Below, in pieces: positions 12,342-27,600 of a stretch of DNA of 64,000 nucleotides. This DNA is from Phoronis australis (lineage: Eukaryota; Phoronida; Phoronidae). The translations under genes and the position numbers were made by a program. Under the pieces are notes generated by a model. That model saw only the letters and a program-made list of their open reading frames with translations, was not told where the DNA came from and did no database searches. Position 1 is the first letter of the stretch. Every line of letters begins with the position of its first letter. The stretch covers positions 149,873-213,872 of the forward strand of contig NMRA01000246.1 in the NCBI GenBank assembly GCA_002633005.1, in the 5' to 3' direction.

Positions 12342-15300
12342 GTTTTAATTGTTTTTGTAACAGGTCTTTGCCTAATATCAGCAAGTAACCGGTGTTTCTG
12401 TAGCAAAGGAAAAAACATGTTTGTGAATCTGATATTTAAAGATTCATTTGTTTTCAAGATTTGTAATGATGGCTGCAATTCAGAGGTCATCGTTTTGTTG
12501 TTTTGATATATGCATAGTAATGTGTATGATTTACTCAACTTGTGACCAATTGTTGAACACCAGAATACAGTCTGTTTCACTTGAGAATTATCTCAAGATA
12601 AGCTAGAGGTCAGTTTTGTCTGTGATGATAAGTGATCTGAAATAATTGGACATGACTTGTTTGAGTGTTTGACTTTGTGTCCCAGTGGTGAACTATTAAT
12701 TATTTTGCCTATGGTGGCAATGTTTGCGAAACAGATTAACATATCCTCGGGAGGTGATATTTAGTTATTGATAATTATTATTTATCTGTTGGCGCATTTC
12801 TGTTATTTATTTATTTGACACGGAGCATTTATTGTTTTATGTGTACGATGTAGTTGATAGAATTCTAACACGCTGTTGACTGAAACTACATCGGAGTGGT
12901 TGCATCACGACACTGAATCTGTATACACGAGTACATACTGTACTGCCTGGGTTAGTGTCAAAGGTATTTAAATTGGTCAGTTAAAACTCAGAGTTGAGTG
13001 TTAGGTTAAGCTTGGGAACTTAAAAGTACAAATATTACACAAGTAGTGAGCTTATCACACACTGCTATTGTGAGCCATAACAACTGTTTCATGTCTTCTT
13101 CAGTGAAGAGCAGACGTGTACAGTTATTTCCCTGTTCGAATAAGGCAAGGTTGCCCAGAAAATGACTGGTCGTTTCTCAAAGGGTAACGCATGAGTTCAC
13201 GGATGTGGGCATTTAAAGGAAGTCTCTGTTTTATTAAAAATTGGGAGTGGGAGCATGGGCACTTAACAGTGAAAATTAAAAATCATTTTGGGGTTGGGCA
13301 GTAAGCCAAGCATAGGCTTTAGTCTAGGTCAGTACATTTGTGAGTTATTGTCTGCCTTTTGAAGGCTGATTATTTTTGTTTGTCTTTTTCGTATCTGTAA
13401 ATAACCAAGATAGACACTTTGGTGCTTTAATAAATATTGACAATAACTAAGAATTGTACAAAACCTAATAATTTGATAGCGTTTTTGCAGATGTGTGTTT
13501 GATTAGCCAGATGTGAGTGGTACAACACACTTGAATGCACTCTGAAGGCAGTATTCAACGATTGATGCTGAATTCATCGTGCATGCATTTCATTGCCTGC
13601 ATTTTTGTCAAAAATTAATTTTGATATTGCAACGAGTTTGCATCACCTATTTTGATTTAATAATGAATTTGCTCTTTTACTGGGCTTCCAAATTAAATCT
13701 GTGATGAAATTAAGTAATACCCATATGTGTTTTTCTGGAATGAGAAACAAACACTTGTGAAGTACCCATTTGTGTTGATCTTTTGAGAGTTTGAATATTT
13801 TTGTCATCTTATTATGATTACGGTACTGTAAATACAAAATACGTGTACAACATTGTGTAAATAAACCCAATATGCAATGAACTAGTGTTTTTAATGCGTT
13901 TCCTATAAGCATGTAATGTAAGCCATCTACTGTTGCCATGTAGTACATGTGTCTCTTTGTTTACTGGTCAGGAGCTAGTTTGGGAATGGTAGGAAAAGTT
14001 GTGTAAGTGGGATACAACCAGATCAAGAGGTAAAGATCAGACTTATCTAAAGCAATGCAAACCGGATTTGGAGGACTGCACGAGTTATACAGTGAGAGGA
14101 GTGAAGAAATATGAAAAACTGATCGAGGAGAAAATATTTATCTTGAAGTTAAGCAGTTGAAAGTATATATTAACATTAGATAATTTATCCTTTTCATTTA
14201 CTATCAATCACTGCGATTTTAGTTCCTACACTAGGCCTAACTGTACAGTTAATAGAATATGATTTTCTGAAAAGGTATTCGCCAGCTACTGGTAATTTCA
14301 AGTCTCAACTTTCGCATCTTTTTGTAGTGGTGAAAATGTAAATTATGCTTCACTTGAAAAATGTTCTAACCCCTGCCAGTGAAGAAAAACCACTCAATTT
14401 AAGTACAGAATGGAAAGTGCCATCTACAATTAAATGATATAATAGTGTGCAGACACTCCTGTTGTGACGAACACTACATGGTAGTGAAATCAGAGGTGTT
14501 TTATTTATCCAAGAAAACACACTTTAGCTGGAGAAGTTTTGTTGATGCACTTGTCTACATACACTAAATAGTCTGATGTGAGTGCAGACATGGCTTTGAA
14601 GATTTTAAATGGATGACTTCAAAGTGAATTTTTTGTGAACTTTTATTTTATCAGCAGTTGTCCACATCAGCAGCAACAGTGCATTGCTATTTATAGCATA
14701 AAAAATATGTTAAACTACTATTCCTAGTAAAAACAATGTGTTAACATGTGCTATTCACAATTAAAGACTGACAGACTAGGATTAGTATTGAGCAAAAATA
14801 CACAATAGGTTATTACACAGGTAGGCAAATTTTTCCAAGTATGTTGCCACATGTGAATTCACTGGAAATTTTGTCTTTAGAACATCATATGAATGCAAAA
14901 CAGGTCAACTGGCAGTTATTTCTCATTAAGTAAATTCGTCTCTCATTGTCAAAGTTGAGATAGAAACTCGGAAGATGAGCAGACCAAAGACAGCGCAGAA
15001 CATTTGAAAATAATTCACTGCTCTGAATGGATTTCGTTACTATTTCTGACGTACTTGCATGATTCTACGCCTGTTGTCCAATAAAATGCAACAGCAGCTA
15101 ATAACAAACTATTGACACTTGAGTAAAATTTTGTACTTTATACCAATAAAAATTCATCAACTAAATTATCTTTTGATTTTGTCAGTCCTCAAACATCAAA
15201 TAACACTAAGCATTTCTCGTTAAATGAAAAACATTGATTAAAAGCGATAAAATATAACACTTGTTCAAGCACATTTCACACATTAACCTCACATACATTA

Positions 15301-15657
15301 GTAGCAAAATGATGCATAAATTACTCTCATCTCGTTTGTTTATCACAGTACATAGCAAAAAATATACCAATAAAACACTACGTAAAACTGTTTAAAAACA
15401 CAAATGTAAAAAATTTTCTCGCAGTGTAACATTCTCACTTTTCTTAGAGATTCTGGCATTATTTGCATGGAAGATTTTTGACAACCAATAAGTCTGGGTT
15501 GTATCCGAATGATAATCAAAAGATAACGGCCATTCAATATGTCCTTCCAGTAAACATTCTTTAAGATGACATAGATACATGTACTAGTCCATGTCAGAGC
15601 TGGATTTTCTCTTGAAAATTTAACACCGGCAATCCTGTGTTCCATCCAGTCACAGAC
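12342..15657. other. Intergenic space between convergent genes
   Basis: Tail-to-tail space between Caskin (+) and the FBXW10-like gene (-). It is AT-rich, with several AATAAA/TTTATT motifs that could end either transcript. I saw no supported coding region or structured repeat. Confidence 0.5.
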
Positions 15658-18600
15658 TTACTTCCTGTGACTGGAATGACTTGTATTTGAGCGAACAGAT
15701 TTGGATCTTTGAGCACAGGCAACACCTGTTGGTGGCTTTGTAGAAGAAGTGCTTCCTTTTGCCTTAGCCAACCAGGCAGCTCTCCTCTGTTTTTCATGCT
15801 CTTCGCGTACTTTTCTATTATGCTCTTCGACCGTCCTTGCCATTCTGTCAACACGTGTTTGTTCCTGCTCGTATGTGAGCAATTTGAAATCCACGTGAGA
15901 GCGCATAGGGTCGTTGTACTGACTGACACACCCCAGGGCCGGCTCACTGCTGCTCCTGGGGACACTGACAGTTGTCTGAGACTTGTTCTTGAGGTCCTTG
16001 ATCTTTTTCTCCATGTCAGGCGGGTACATCAACATGGGAACCATGGATATTTCAGTTGCAGATGTGGAATACCCATGAGATTTCTTCCTCTTTAACTGAC
16101 TCGCGTTGGAGACGATAGAAGAAACTGATGTGAAATTGCTTCTAGCAGTGTCCGGACGGTGCACGCAATCAGTAACACTCGCGCTGACAGCACGTCGTTG
16201 ATCAGGACCACTACCATTAAATGAGGCACTCTTTGATGCAGAAGCCGTGTGAGGACGCAAGACCTTTCCCTTTGGGATAGTTGACTTCACATGATCAGGA
16301 TGAACGCTGTTATTTGGAGATTTTTGAAGCTTCGTGACTTTGAACTTTGTAGTATAAGAGACAGGTTCTGACATATTCACCACAGGATGTTGTGACCTGA
16401 ACTTAGAACTGGCTTTTGTTGCTTTAGAATCGTTGGAACCCAAGGACAGCATGGACTCGGCTACCTCATATGGGTCTGGATAGCATTTAATCTTATTGAC
16501 ATCTGATCTAGTCACAGGAACACGATCGCGCGGATCTAACTTAGATGGTGATGAGGAGGGTCTCTCCAGCTGAATACCAAATTTCTCGATTGTAGTTGCA
16601 TTCAGATATGTGTTTCTATTGGTTGGATCTTTAGGCTTCTGTGATTGCTGAATAGCATTTATGGTCATATATACAAAATCAGGTGGAACAGGATCACTAT
16701 CTCTGATCTGTGATCTCAACAGTGATTTTGTTTCGTTAAGGGACAGCTCTTTATTCAGTGGAATATATGGTTGTTCAAACGCCCAAGACACTCTTCGATT
16801 GCCTGAATATTCAACTTCTACGTCTTCAATGGAGCTCGGTGCAGGCGACGCAACGACTACACTCTTTTTTGGTTTTGAAAACCGTGACTTAGATGAAACC
16901 GCTCGACTCGGGGCATGTGGTGGCTTACTAGACGGACTGAATGAACCCATAGAGGGTGCTCCCAGAGATAACTGAGATTTCCCACTTTGGCTGAAATATT
17001 GTGACGCTGGCGGTTCTCTGGTGGCATAATATGTTTCTGTTTTCTCATCCAGTCGCACGCGCTCCTCAACTCTACCATCACTGCGCCAAATTTTGGTCTT
17101 GTCAGGTTTCTGGATTTCTTTTGCACTTTGAACATTTCTTGTAGACAGACTCTTGGCACTCTGCAGGATATATGCACTCTGCGATCTCCCATGTTTTTTC
17201 GTGCTGTTGTTATTGTTATTCTCATCATGGTCGCTGTGAACTATTTTCTCATTTGTGGCTCCAGCTCGTTTCATCCGCTGTGCTCTGACATAAGCGTATG
17301 GCTGTTGACGTACTGGTGCATCAGAGTACTTACTGTACTGCACTAAAGAGGGCATCTTGTCATTCTCCAGGGTATAGTCATAGTTCACTGGCTCGAAACT
17401 AAGAACCAGTAAGTTCACGTGCGTGTTCAAAGTAATTCTGAAAAAATAAGGTATTACTGAGCAAAAAGAATGATAACATCAAACAATGTAACAGGACTGA
17501 GTTCTGTAAATTTAAGACAAAACCTCCAAACTGACAGCAACTTCAGCTTCATGGAATGTAAACTTGATATAATGCTAACAGCATCTATAATGTTTCTAGT
17601 GTTTTTACATTAAAATTTTTTGTAAATACGTTTCCTGTTACCGTTGTATAAAAGATACCTAACAATACTCAACCTCAATTATACTTAATTCCAGTACTGC
17701 GAAAACTACCACGAGAGCTTCCTGATTACTCTTAATTAGCATCATGTGCCGACATTGTCCATGTCACCACCATTTTATAGTTACAAGAAATTGGATGGAA
17801 CAGTACAAATACAAACAACGTCATATTACAAGACTGGCCAAAGTATTAATTATTTTACTGGTGCACAATGGATGCTGGTTACCCCATATTGATATAATGG
17901 AGCAATGGAGCCCCAGGGCAATAATTATTCACTGAAGTAAATGTGAAGTTCAGAAGACTACCAAGATCACGCGATGTGGTATGCAAAACATGCTGATATC
18001 CGGTGGAGTTTTTGTAGGCCATCAATAAATTCTAGAACGTCTCGGCATAGTGAATGTGAGCCCAGCAGAATTACCTACCTGTTACCAATGGCGTTGATGG
18101 AGAGGATCGGGTCGCTACGGCTGTTGCCTCTCATAATACGACAGCACTGCCCAGTAACCATGTTCCAGATACGCAAGCGGCCATCTTCTGATCCAGTTAT
18201 TACTCGTAGGTACATGAATTCTACACACAGCACAGCTCTGGAAAAGTTGACAAAATGTTTTTGAGAAGCTATATCTAACATTGAGTTGGAAAAAACATCT
18301 AACAGTCAGAAATGAATATTTTACAAGCAATACATCAAACAACACGACTTGTTCAATGGACAAGAAATCTTTGACCATTTTGTGCTATCTAGTGATCAAG
18401 TAGCATGCGTTAAGCTTCACAAAAACTGTTTCGTGTGAGCATAAATCATGTGCAAGATAATAACAGGTAAGATGGGAATAACACGACCATCACTTGTCAT
18501 TTTGGGAATAATATATGAGATTTATCAGTCTGACAAATGGCACCCGAGTAAGAAGGAATACAAGTATTTAAAAAGTCAGCTACATTTTCAGTTTTGGATG

Positions 18601-21600
18601 GCTCTGCCAAGTGATATTCATTTTGATATTTAACCATAAATATTTCATTCTCAGGAATGTGGTACGATCTCAAGGACTGGTGCACAGCTTCACACAGAAG
18701 ACATGCTTTGCAGAAATGTAGAGAAAAAAGTTGCAGATTTTCCACACTCTAAGGCAAAATTGAGAACTAAAGGCTTAAAAAAAGAGATAGCCAAATCCTT
18801 AAAACAGATTTGTATTTCAGTCCAATGAACTGCAAATAGACTAGGTAGTAAAGATGGACAATTAGCAGCCAGTCTTTTGTTAGAATTGACTGGGTCAATT
18901 GGACAACTGTGATCTGTCCATTACAGAGCAACATCTGATGTTACCAGGCCTTGATAATTTAGTTACATAAACCAAGGACAACAACCATAATGGCCAGTAA
19001 AGAGCAGAAGATAATTCCCTGTAATGTACAGACAGAGTTTTAATGGACTTGAATTAAGTGTTAAGGTTACAGAATCACATACTGTGGAAGTTATAAGAGA
19101 GGTTAACTGCAAACACAACCAATATCAGTAACAGCAAAACAAAGACTGTACTAAGGAAAACAAATGCAAATACAGGACTGAGGTCAAAGGTCAATATAAA
19201 AATCCACACATGCAGTCAACAAAAATCGCTTTATAAATTGACTTCGTAATAAATAACTTACTTTGGATGTCGAAGGGCACTTAGACAGCGGTTATGTCGC
19301 CCCTGGTTGCTCCATGCGAGAGCGTAGCCATCTTTACCACCACTGACAATATGCCATTTGTCATATCTGATAGCCGTCACAGCGTTGTTGTGTCCTGACA
19401 GTTTCTGGAAGATGCAAAGAAACCCCTCAGGCTGTGATGCTCTTTTGTTGATTGCTTTGCGGTAATTTGATTGGACAGCAACATACGGCCATTTTCACAA
19501 AAGTTGAATTATGTTGAAAGGTTAAGTATCTAGCCTTGTCAAAGGTATGAGTTTATTATTATAATTGACATGAGAAGAAACTTATGTAAAACATTGAAAA
19601 CCTTGTGATCTAATGATTACAAGATGTGTTCCAGCTTCTTGAAAATATACTGGAACTGTGCTATTAAATGAGAATAGTAACGATCCACATGAGAGGAAAA
19701 AATCGCTAAAACTGATATAAAACGGAGAAGCGTAGCAGCAGAAAAGAAAAAGTATGTGGCATTGTTACATCCCCGGCTCACCTTGATCAGCTGTCCATCT
19801 AGCATGTTCCACACTTTCACTGAGCCCTTCTCACAGCCACTAATACAGAATTCTTCACCGAGTGCTACGGCAGTAACAGCAGACGAGTGTTTGAACGTCC
19901 GTACACATTTGGCAGTCTCAAGATTCCACACTGTAACGAAAAGACAACAAAAAATTACTCATACGTACAGATTTTGAATACAATACAATAACAGACAAAA
20001 TATCAAAAGCACACCTAACAAGACCAAATTAGTGGTAAACACCAAACAAGCAAAATGTTATTGCATCACAATATAAAATTATTGAGAAAATTTACAAGTA
20101 AATTTTATCAAATTGAACGAAACAAAATGCATGCGGTTATGATAAAAAGACCAATCTGTGACAAGTAAAAAAGATTTCATGATATCTGTCAAATACAAAC
20201 AAGTTAGTTTGAACCCAGAAAGAGTAAGACATAGAGCAAGTGATTCAAGCAGAGAAAAGTAAATAGTTATTAACTAAGGCAAAGTTTTTGTCATCTGTTA
20301 CGGAGGCTCCACCTGGTGGATTGATTGTATTCTTTTGCCCATGACAATGAACTATTTCCAATAACCAACACTGTCTACCTTTACAACAATTATCCTTGGC
20401 TCCAGATGCTAGTCTATTCTCATGAACAGTCAAACACTGTATAGTGTCTGTATGGCCACGGTAGATCTTCATAGGCTTACCAGTCTCTAGCGACCATTTC
20501 CTGGAAATAAGTTGTCATTTTGAAGCATATTAAAATACTGCCAATCAATGCAGGTCTTTTTGACTCAAGACCTCAACAGCAAACTCAAGTGCCGCTCCTT
20601 GTCTAACTAGGGATGAATATTGCTTCATTAAAAATTGTTTAAAAATTCAGACCACAAGTTTTCCCATACTTTCAAATGATATCTAATTTTCTTGTAATTG
20701 TCTTCAAGATTTTAGATATAACTTTATTGACTAAACAAGACGAATTTCAAACAAAATTTGGCAAATCTTTGAAAAGCTATTACAAAAATTGATCAAATAT
20801 TTTTAAAAACTACTAGTAGTTAAAACTCAAACACTCTGCCACCCAAGTACCAAATCTTTTTGAATACCAGACACAAATGCTTCCTAGTCTCAAAACTACA
20901 GGTTCACAGGGATGTATTTTTAGGTAAGTTCTCTAAAATTCCAAGAAAACTTTCACAACCTACATGCCATCAGATTTAAGAATTATTCAATTTTCTAGTC
21001 TCGATAAACTTTAGTTTGTGAAATCTTTAATTATAATCATTCAATTTACAAACCTGATGCTTGTATCATAGCTCCCACTAAATACAATGCCTTTGCTTTC
21101 ACACAAATATATTGATTTGATTGATCCTGCATGGCCAGCCATCACTGGGGGGCGCTCTTTGCCAGATTCACTGTCAATGAAACGCACTTTACGATCTTTA
21201 GAGCCCATTGCGATGAGTTGCCCTCCATCTGTGTGTACAACCCTATGAGGGTCATTGCTAAAAACACCAAATGGTACTAATCATAATGAAGTTAATGTAA
21301 TTACCATAAAATTATTTCCAAAAACAAAGTTGAAGGTTAAGATAGGGGTATCTTTGTTACCATTTCCACAAATTTAGGAATCCTTCACTTACAACGGCAT
21401 AGGGCACAGTGACTAAAAATTTCCTTATTTCAAAGCCCCATATTGGAATTTCTTTAACTTGTCAGTACTTACCAAAGTAAATGACAATGACCTTCAGATA
21501 TCTGATAATCTATTAACAGAAATTCAATGCTGAGTGACTTTCATGACCATTCCAGTGTTTCAAATCAAACAGTTAAGTCCAAAATTGTAATAATGAGACT

Positions 21601-24600
21601 GAATATGCTTTAGGACATTTTGACTTATTTTACAATATGACCGAATTTATTGCCATTTCAAAAGTTAGGATAGCACCTACTCGCTATTCAACACCATCAC
21701 ATTATAAGCACCACAGTAGACATTGCGTTCCTCCATAATAATCTTGCGTGTCGACACACCGCTGTATGCAGTCTTGAAGCTAACTTCACTTTTAAAGGTG
21801 GTATGAATAACATCCTCATCGATAGTCTTAACATCTAGAGAATTGTGCACCAGATTAGGCACAGGCACGTCGATGTCGTTAGCATAGACTGGATTGGCTC
21901 CCTGAGCAGCTGCTCCCTAGAAAAAACATCACCCTTGAAATATGACAACAGTAATGGGTACCATTATTGAACTTGGTAATATTATACCTACTCTAAATGT
22001 TGTTCATTCCATGAGATGGCTCTGCAGACACTTTAAGTGTTGGGTTCATAATCTTGTTTGAGAAAGGGTTCGAACAACAGACTGATTCAAATATAAGGGT
22101 AAAGTGAATAACAATGCATGTATGTGGCAGTCAGGATTTTCTGCCACTTATGCTGTACATGAAGTCCTGCCCCCAATAGAACAAACAATAGAAGACAGTG
22201 CTCTAGATCACTTATAAACTTGGCAAACAATGTTAGACCGCAGAACCGGGGCCTTCTAGTAAATGTCATATTAAAAACTACAACCAAGATTATTGGTCAG
22301 ATTCCAGATTTCAAATCTATATAAACCCAACAGTCTTTTGGGATAGACTTCAGAATTCAATGTTGCTCGAATTTGCAACCCAAAACAAGAACACCCAATG
22401 GTTCATAAACTGAACTGACTAAATTTCAAGTAGAACAGACAAGCCCACCCAAGATAATCCAAGATAAAGACCATCTTTATCAGCTAACTCCTACTGCTCA
22501 TCTTGGGAATGATCACCAAGAAACCGGAATGATGATAAAATGAATATCCCAGCTGATAATGAATACAACAGACAGTAAGGCAGTGGATTTAAACTTAAGA
22601 CACACAGACATAGAGTGAGGATTACAGGAGATTTAATGCTTCAGGCTCTTTAATTAAATATTTTATGTCTATGTGACAGCATAGACATGGACTGGCTCGA
22701 CAATCTTTGTAATATTCTAACATAAATTTAATGCACACTTCCACAACTGTTTTGAGTATTTTTATGAGATTCACAATTAGTAACAACTTGGATTTGTTCA
22801 TGATGTTCAATCTTGAACTTTTTCAGTAATGCAGATATTTCTACACTAAATCATTTTACGAACTTGAGCAGCACTGAACTTAGTACTTCATTGATGGGCA
22901 GATTCTGTGAAGATGTAGTCCACTTATAATTGTTGGATGATGATTATGCTTCATTCAGTTAACATATCACCACATTAATCACCCTGCAGTCCTTGCATGG
23001 GGAGTAAACTCAACCATACCCTTTTAGATCCATAACCATGCCATCATGGTAATTTTTGTCCTAATCACGCCATATGTCTGAACCGAAAAAATGAACAGTA
23101 AGACATTAGATATTTTGCTCAGTAGCATGGTGTCTGTGTGCCATTCAGTGGTCACCAAACATTTAGTGAATAGTTGAATCTTTGCAATTTAGACAGCTGT
23201 TAGAAAATGTAGAAATGGTTACTACAGAAACTGTTTAAGTGAGGAAGTACTACTACAGCATACCGCAGTCATCCAGGTTAAAGGTACAGGGGGGGGGGGG
23301 CACTTAAATTGGGCAATTGAAAACTCAGGGGTAGAGCACTAAGTTGAGCCTGGGTCTTTAGTAGAAATTTGGGAAGTTGAAAAGGGGCATTTACCCAAAC
23401 AGTAGCAGGATACAAATTTCATTTGTGTCAGACTGACTTGCGAAGGTCAAATAAAAGTAAGACATAGCAGGAGAGTACGAGTAATTTCAAGCCCTAATAA
23501 TTAAGGCAAGGCGCCACTGAAAGTATGACTGCTCACTACTCAGAGGAAAGCAAGCTCTGGAATCAGAAATTTGCAGGTGATTTCAAGGAAGTCTCGATGG
23601 CATGAAAATTTAAAGGTAAAAATATAAAATTTCATGATTAAGTAATTATAAGCAGAACATGAGCACAACCCCAGATGAGTATGTATGTTTGAAAATTTGA
23701 ACAAACCTGCATTAGCATAACCTCTTCCCATAGCTGCTGTTTGAGTATGGACTCTTTGTGAATTTCATTGGCCAGTTGTTTCCAATGTCGCGACACTGAT
23801 AGACAGTTGTAAAGAGAGACCTCATCGAGAAGACCAAGGATGTATTTGGACAAATGAACAGGTAGACATCGTATGAAGTCCTTATATTNACAAATTTAGG
23901 AATCCTTCACTTACAACGGCATAGGGCACAGTGACTAAAAATTTCCTTATTTCAAAGCCCCATATTGGAATTTCTTTAACTTGTCAGTACTTACCAAAGT
24001 AAATGACAATGACCTTCAGATATCTGATAATCTATTAACAGAAATTCAATGCTGAGTGACTTTCATGACCATTCCAGTGTTTCAAATCAAACAGTTAAGT
24101 CCAAAATTGTAATAATGAGACTGAATATGCTTTAGGACATTTTGACTTATTTTACAATATGACCGAATTTATTGCCATTTCAAAAGTTAGGATAGCACCT
24201 ACTCGCTATTCAACACCATCACATTATAAGCACCACAGTAGACATTGCGTTCCTCCATAATAATCTTGCGTGTCGACACACCGCTGTATGCAGTCTTGAA
24301 GCTAACTTCACTTTTAAAGGTGGTATGAATAACATCCTCATCAATGGTCTTAACATCTAGAGAATTGTGCACCAGATTAGGCACAGGCACGTCGATGTCG
24401 TTAGCATACACTGGATTGGCTCCCTGAGCAGCTGCTCCCTAGAAAAAACATCACCCTTGAAATATGACAACAGTTTGGGTACCATTAGTGAGCTTGGTAA
24501 TATTATAACCTACTCTAGAGTTGTTCATTCCCTGAGATGGCTCTGCAGACACTTTGAGTGTTGGGTTCATAATCTTGTTTGAGAAAGGGTTCAAACAACA

Positions 24601-27600
24601 GACTGATTCAAATATAAGGGTAAAGTGAATAACAATGCATGTATGTGGCAGTCAGGATTTTCTGCCACTTATGCTGTACATGAAGTCCTGCCCCCAATAG
24701 AACAAACAATAGAAGACAGTGATCTAGGTCACTTATAAACTTGACAAACAATGTTAGACCAGCAGAACCGGGGCTTTCTAGTAAATGCCATATTAAAAAC
24801 TACAACCAAGATTATTGGTCAGATTCCAGATTTCAAATCTATATAAACCCAACAGTCTTTTGGGATAGACTTCAGAATTCAATATTGCTCAAATTTGCAA
24901 CCCAAAACAAGAACACCCAATGGTTCATAAACTGAACTGACTAAATTTCAAGTAGAACAGACAAGCCCACCCAAGATAATCCAAGATAAAGACCATCTTT
25001 ATCAGCTAACTCCTACTGCTCATCTTGGGAATGATCACTAAGAAACAGGAATGATGATAAAATGAATATCCCAGCTGATAATGAATACAACAGTCAGTAA
25101 GGCAGTCATGGATTTAAACTTAAGACACACAGACATAGAGTGAGGATTACAGGGGATTTAATGCTGCAGGCTCTTTAATTAAATATTTTATGTCTATGTG
25201 ACAGCGTACACATGGACTGGCTCGATGATCTTTGTCATATTCTAACATAAATTTAATGCAAACTTCCACAACTGTTTTGAGTATTTTTATGTGATTCACA
25301 ATTAGTAACAACTTGGATTTGTTCATGATGTTCAATCTTGAACTTTTTCAGTAATGCAGATATTTCTACACTAAATCATTTTACGAACTTGAGCAGCACT
25401 GAACTTAGTACTTCATTGATGGGCAAATTCTGTGAAGATGTAGTCCACTTATAATTGTTGGATGATGATTATGCTTCATTCAGTTAACATATCACCACAT
25501 TAATCACCCTGCAGTCCTTGCATGGGCAGTAAACTCAACCATCCCCTTTTAGATCCAACCATGCTATCATGGTAATTTTTGTCCTAATTACCCCATATGG
25601 CTGAACCGAAAAAAATGAACAGTGGGAAATTAGATATTTTGCTCAGTAGCATGGTGTCTGTGTGCTGTTCAATGGTCATAAAACATTTAGTGAATAGTTG
25701 AATCTTTGCAATTTAGACAGCAGTTAGAAAATGGAGAAATGGTTATTACAAATACTGTTTAAGTGAGGAAGTAATACTACAGCACATTACAGCAGTCATC
25801 CAGGTTCAAGAGACAGGGGGGGCACTTAAATTGGGCAATTGAAAACTCAGGGGTAGAGCACTAAGTTCAGCCTGGGTCTTTAGAAATTTGGGAAGTTGAA
25901 AGGGGGCATTTACCCAAATAGTAGCAGGATACAAATTTCATTTGTGTCAGACTGACTTGCGAAGGTCAAATAAAAGTAAGACATAGCAGGAGAGTACGAG
26001 TAATTTCAAGCCCTAATAAGGCAAGGCGCCACTGAAAGTTTGACTGCTCACTACTCAGAGGAAAGCAAGCTCTGGAACCTGAAATTTTCAGGTCATTTCA
26101 AGGAAGTCTCGATGGCATGAAAATTTAAAGGTAAAAATATAAAATTTTATGATTAAGTAATTATAAGAAGAACACGAGTGCAACCCCAGATGAGTAGGTA
26201 TGTTTGAAAATTTTAACAAACCTGCATTAGCATAACCTCTTCCCATAGCTGCTGTTTGAGTATGGACTCTTTGTGAATTTCATTGGCCAGTTGTTTCCAA
26301 TGTCGCGACACTGATAAACAGTTGTAAAGAGAGACCTCATCGAGGAGACCAAGGATGTATTTGGACAAATGAACAGGTAGACATCGTATGAAGTCCTTAT
26401 ATTTTGCCACACCTGCATGACCTTTTATGGAGGTAGGAATAACGAGACAGCTCGGATCCAGTAAACTTATTTCAGTGTCTATAGACTCGTCACCACTGTC
26501 ATCATTGATGATTTCTAGTTCAGCATCACTGTCATAGGTGGCAGCACTGAAGGGCGACTTGCAGAGTGGTGTGTATTCTGACTTTGTTTGTGCGATGAAC
26601 GCGATGTCAGCATTGTTATCGGTGTGAAAACTTTCACAACTTGATGTCAGGGAAGCTCTCTCATAATCATCTGAAAAAACAAAATGTTGACATTGAAGCT
26701 TTTCTTGGAGACACCCTCTAATAAAGTGTTTCTATTTTTCTATTTGAAAATGAATGAACTTTTTAGCCCTGCAACTGCAAACATAAATGAAATCATATAT
26801 TAGAAAACTGTAACAGCGTTTTTGTGATTTCATCTTGAAAATTTATAACCAATAAGATTTGGTCATGTAACTGATACACTGTTGTTCTGCTATGACTTAG
26901 CCCTTCTTATTTGATAAATTTTGATTTTGACACAATTAATAGCAGGTTGGTAAAACGTCAAAGATCAAACTCTACAGGCTTTATACTTTCAGAAAACATT
27001 TACTTTTACTAAGAAAATTAATAATTTTGTATACATAAGGTTTAATACACATACTTGTGGATAAGGTCACATGACTTCAAAGAAAAAGTACACTTTCTTG
27101 AATATAAAGCCTTCTTCTCTTTGAATAACACTTGAACATTGCCTTATTCTAGACCAGATGTTCATTTTGGCTTTAAGGATTTGAGTGATTGGTAACTTGT
27201 ATTTTCAACATACTGGTGTTTTGTACCGGATAACATTTTGAGACAAAACCAAATGTTTGGATGAGTGTATTATTTCTGATGCAAATACATTGATTAGTGT
27301 CAAGGCGCTTGTTGTTGTTTTTTGGTTATCACTGACAGAATTATCAAAATCCAATATGTAATCCACCTCAACTGTTCATAGACCTAGAATCATGCTTAAA
27401 GGCTTTTGTTTTTTACCATTCATTACCCTATTTTTAGCATTCAAACCCCTCTTTTGAACTAAAACAAAAAGCCTATGCACCATAAAAGAAACATTAAATA
27501 ACACAAGTCTGAATTATTTTCATGCAATTCAATATAGTACGAAAGAATAAACTGTTTAAACTGTTGTGTAAAACATTCCAAAGAGTTATTTTGCCAAAGA

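Noticed and set aside
24203-26403. True exon duplication in FBXW10 giving two F-boxes
   Set aside because: The second F-box exon is cut at an N and the copies differ only like alleles, so an assembly artefact is the simpler explanation.
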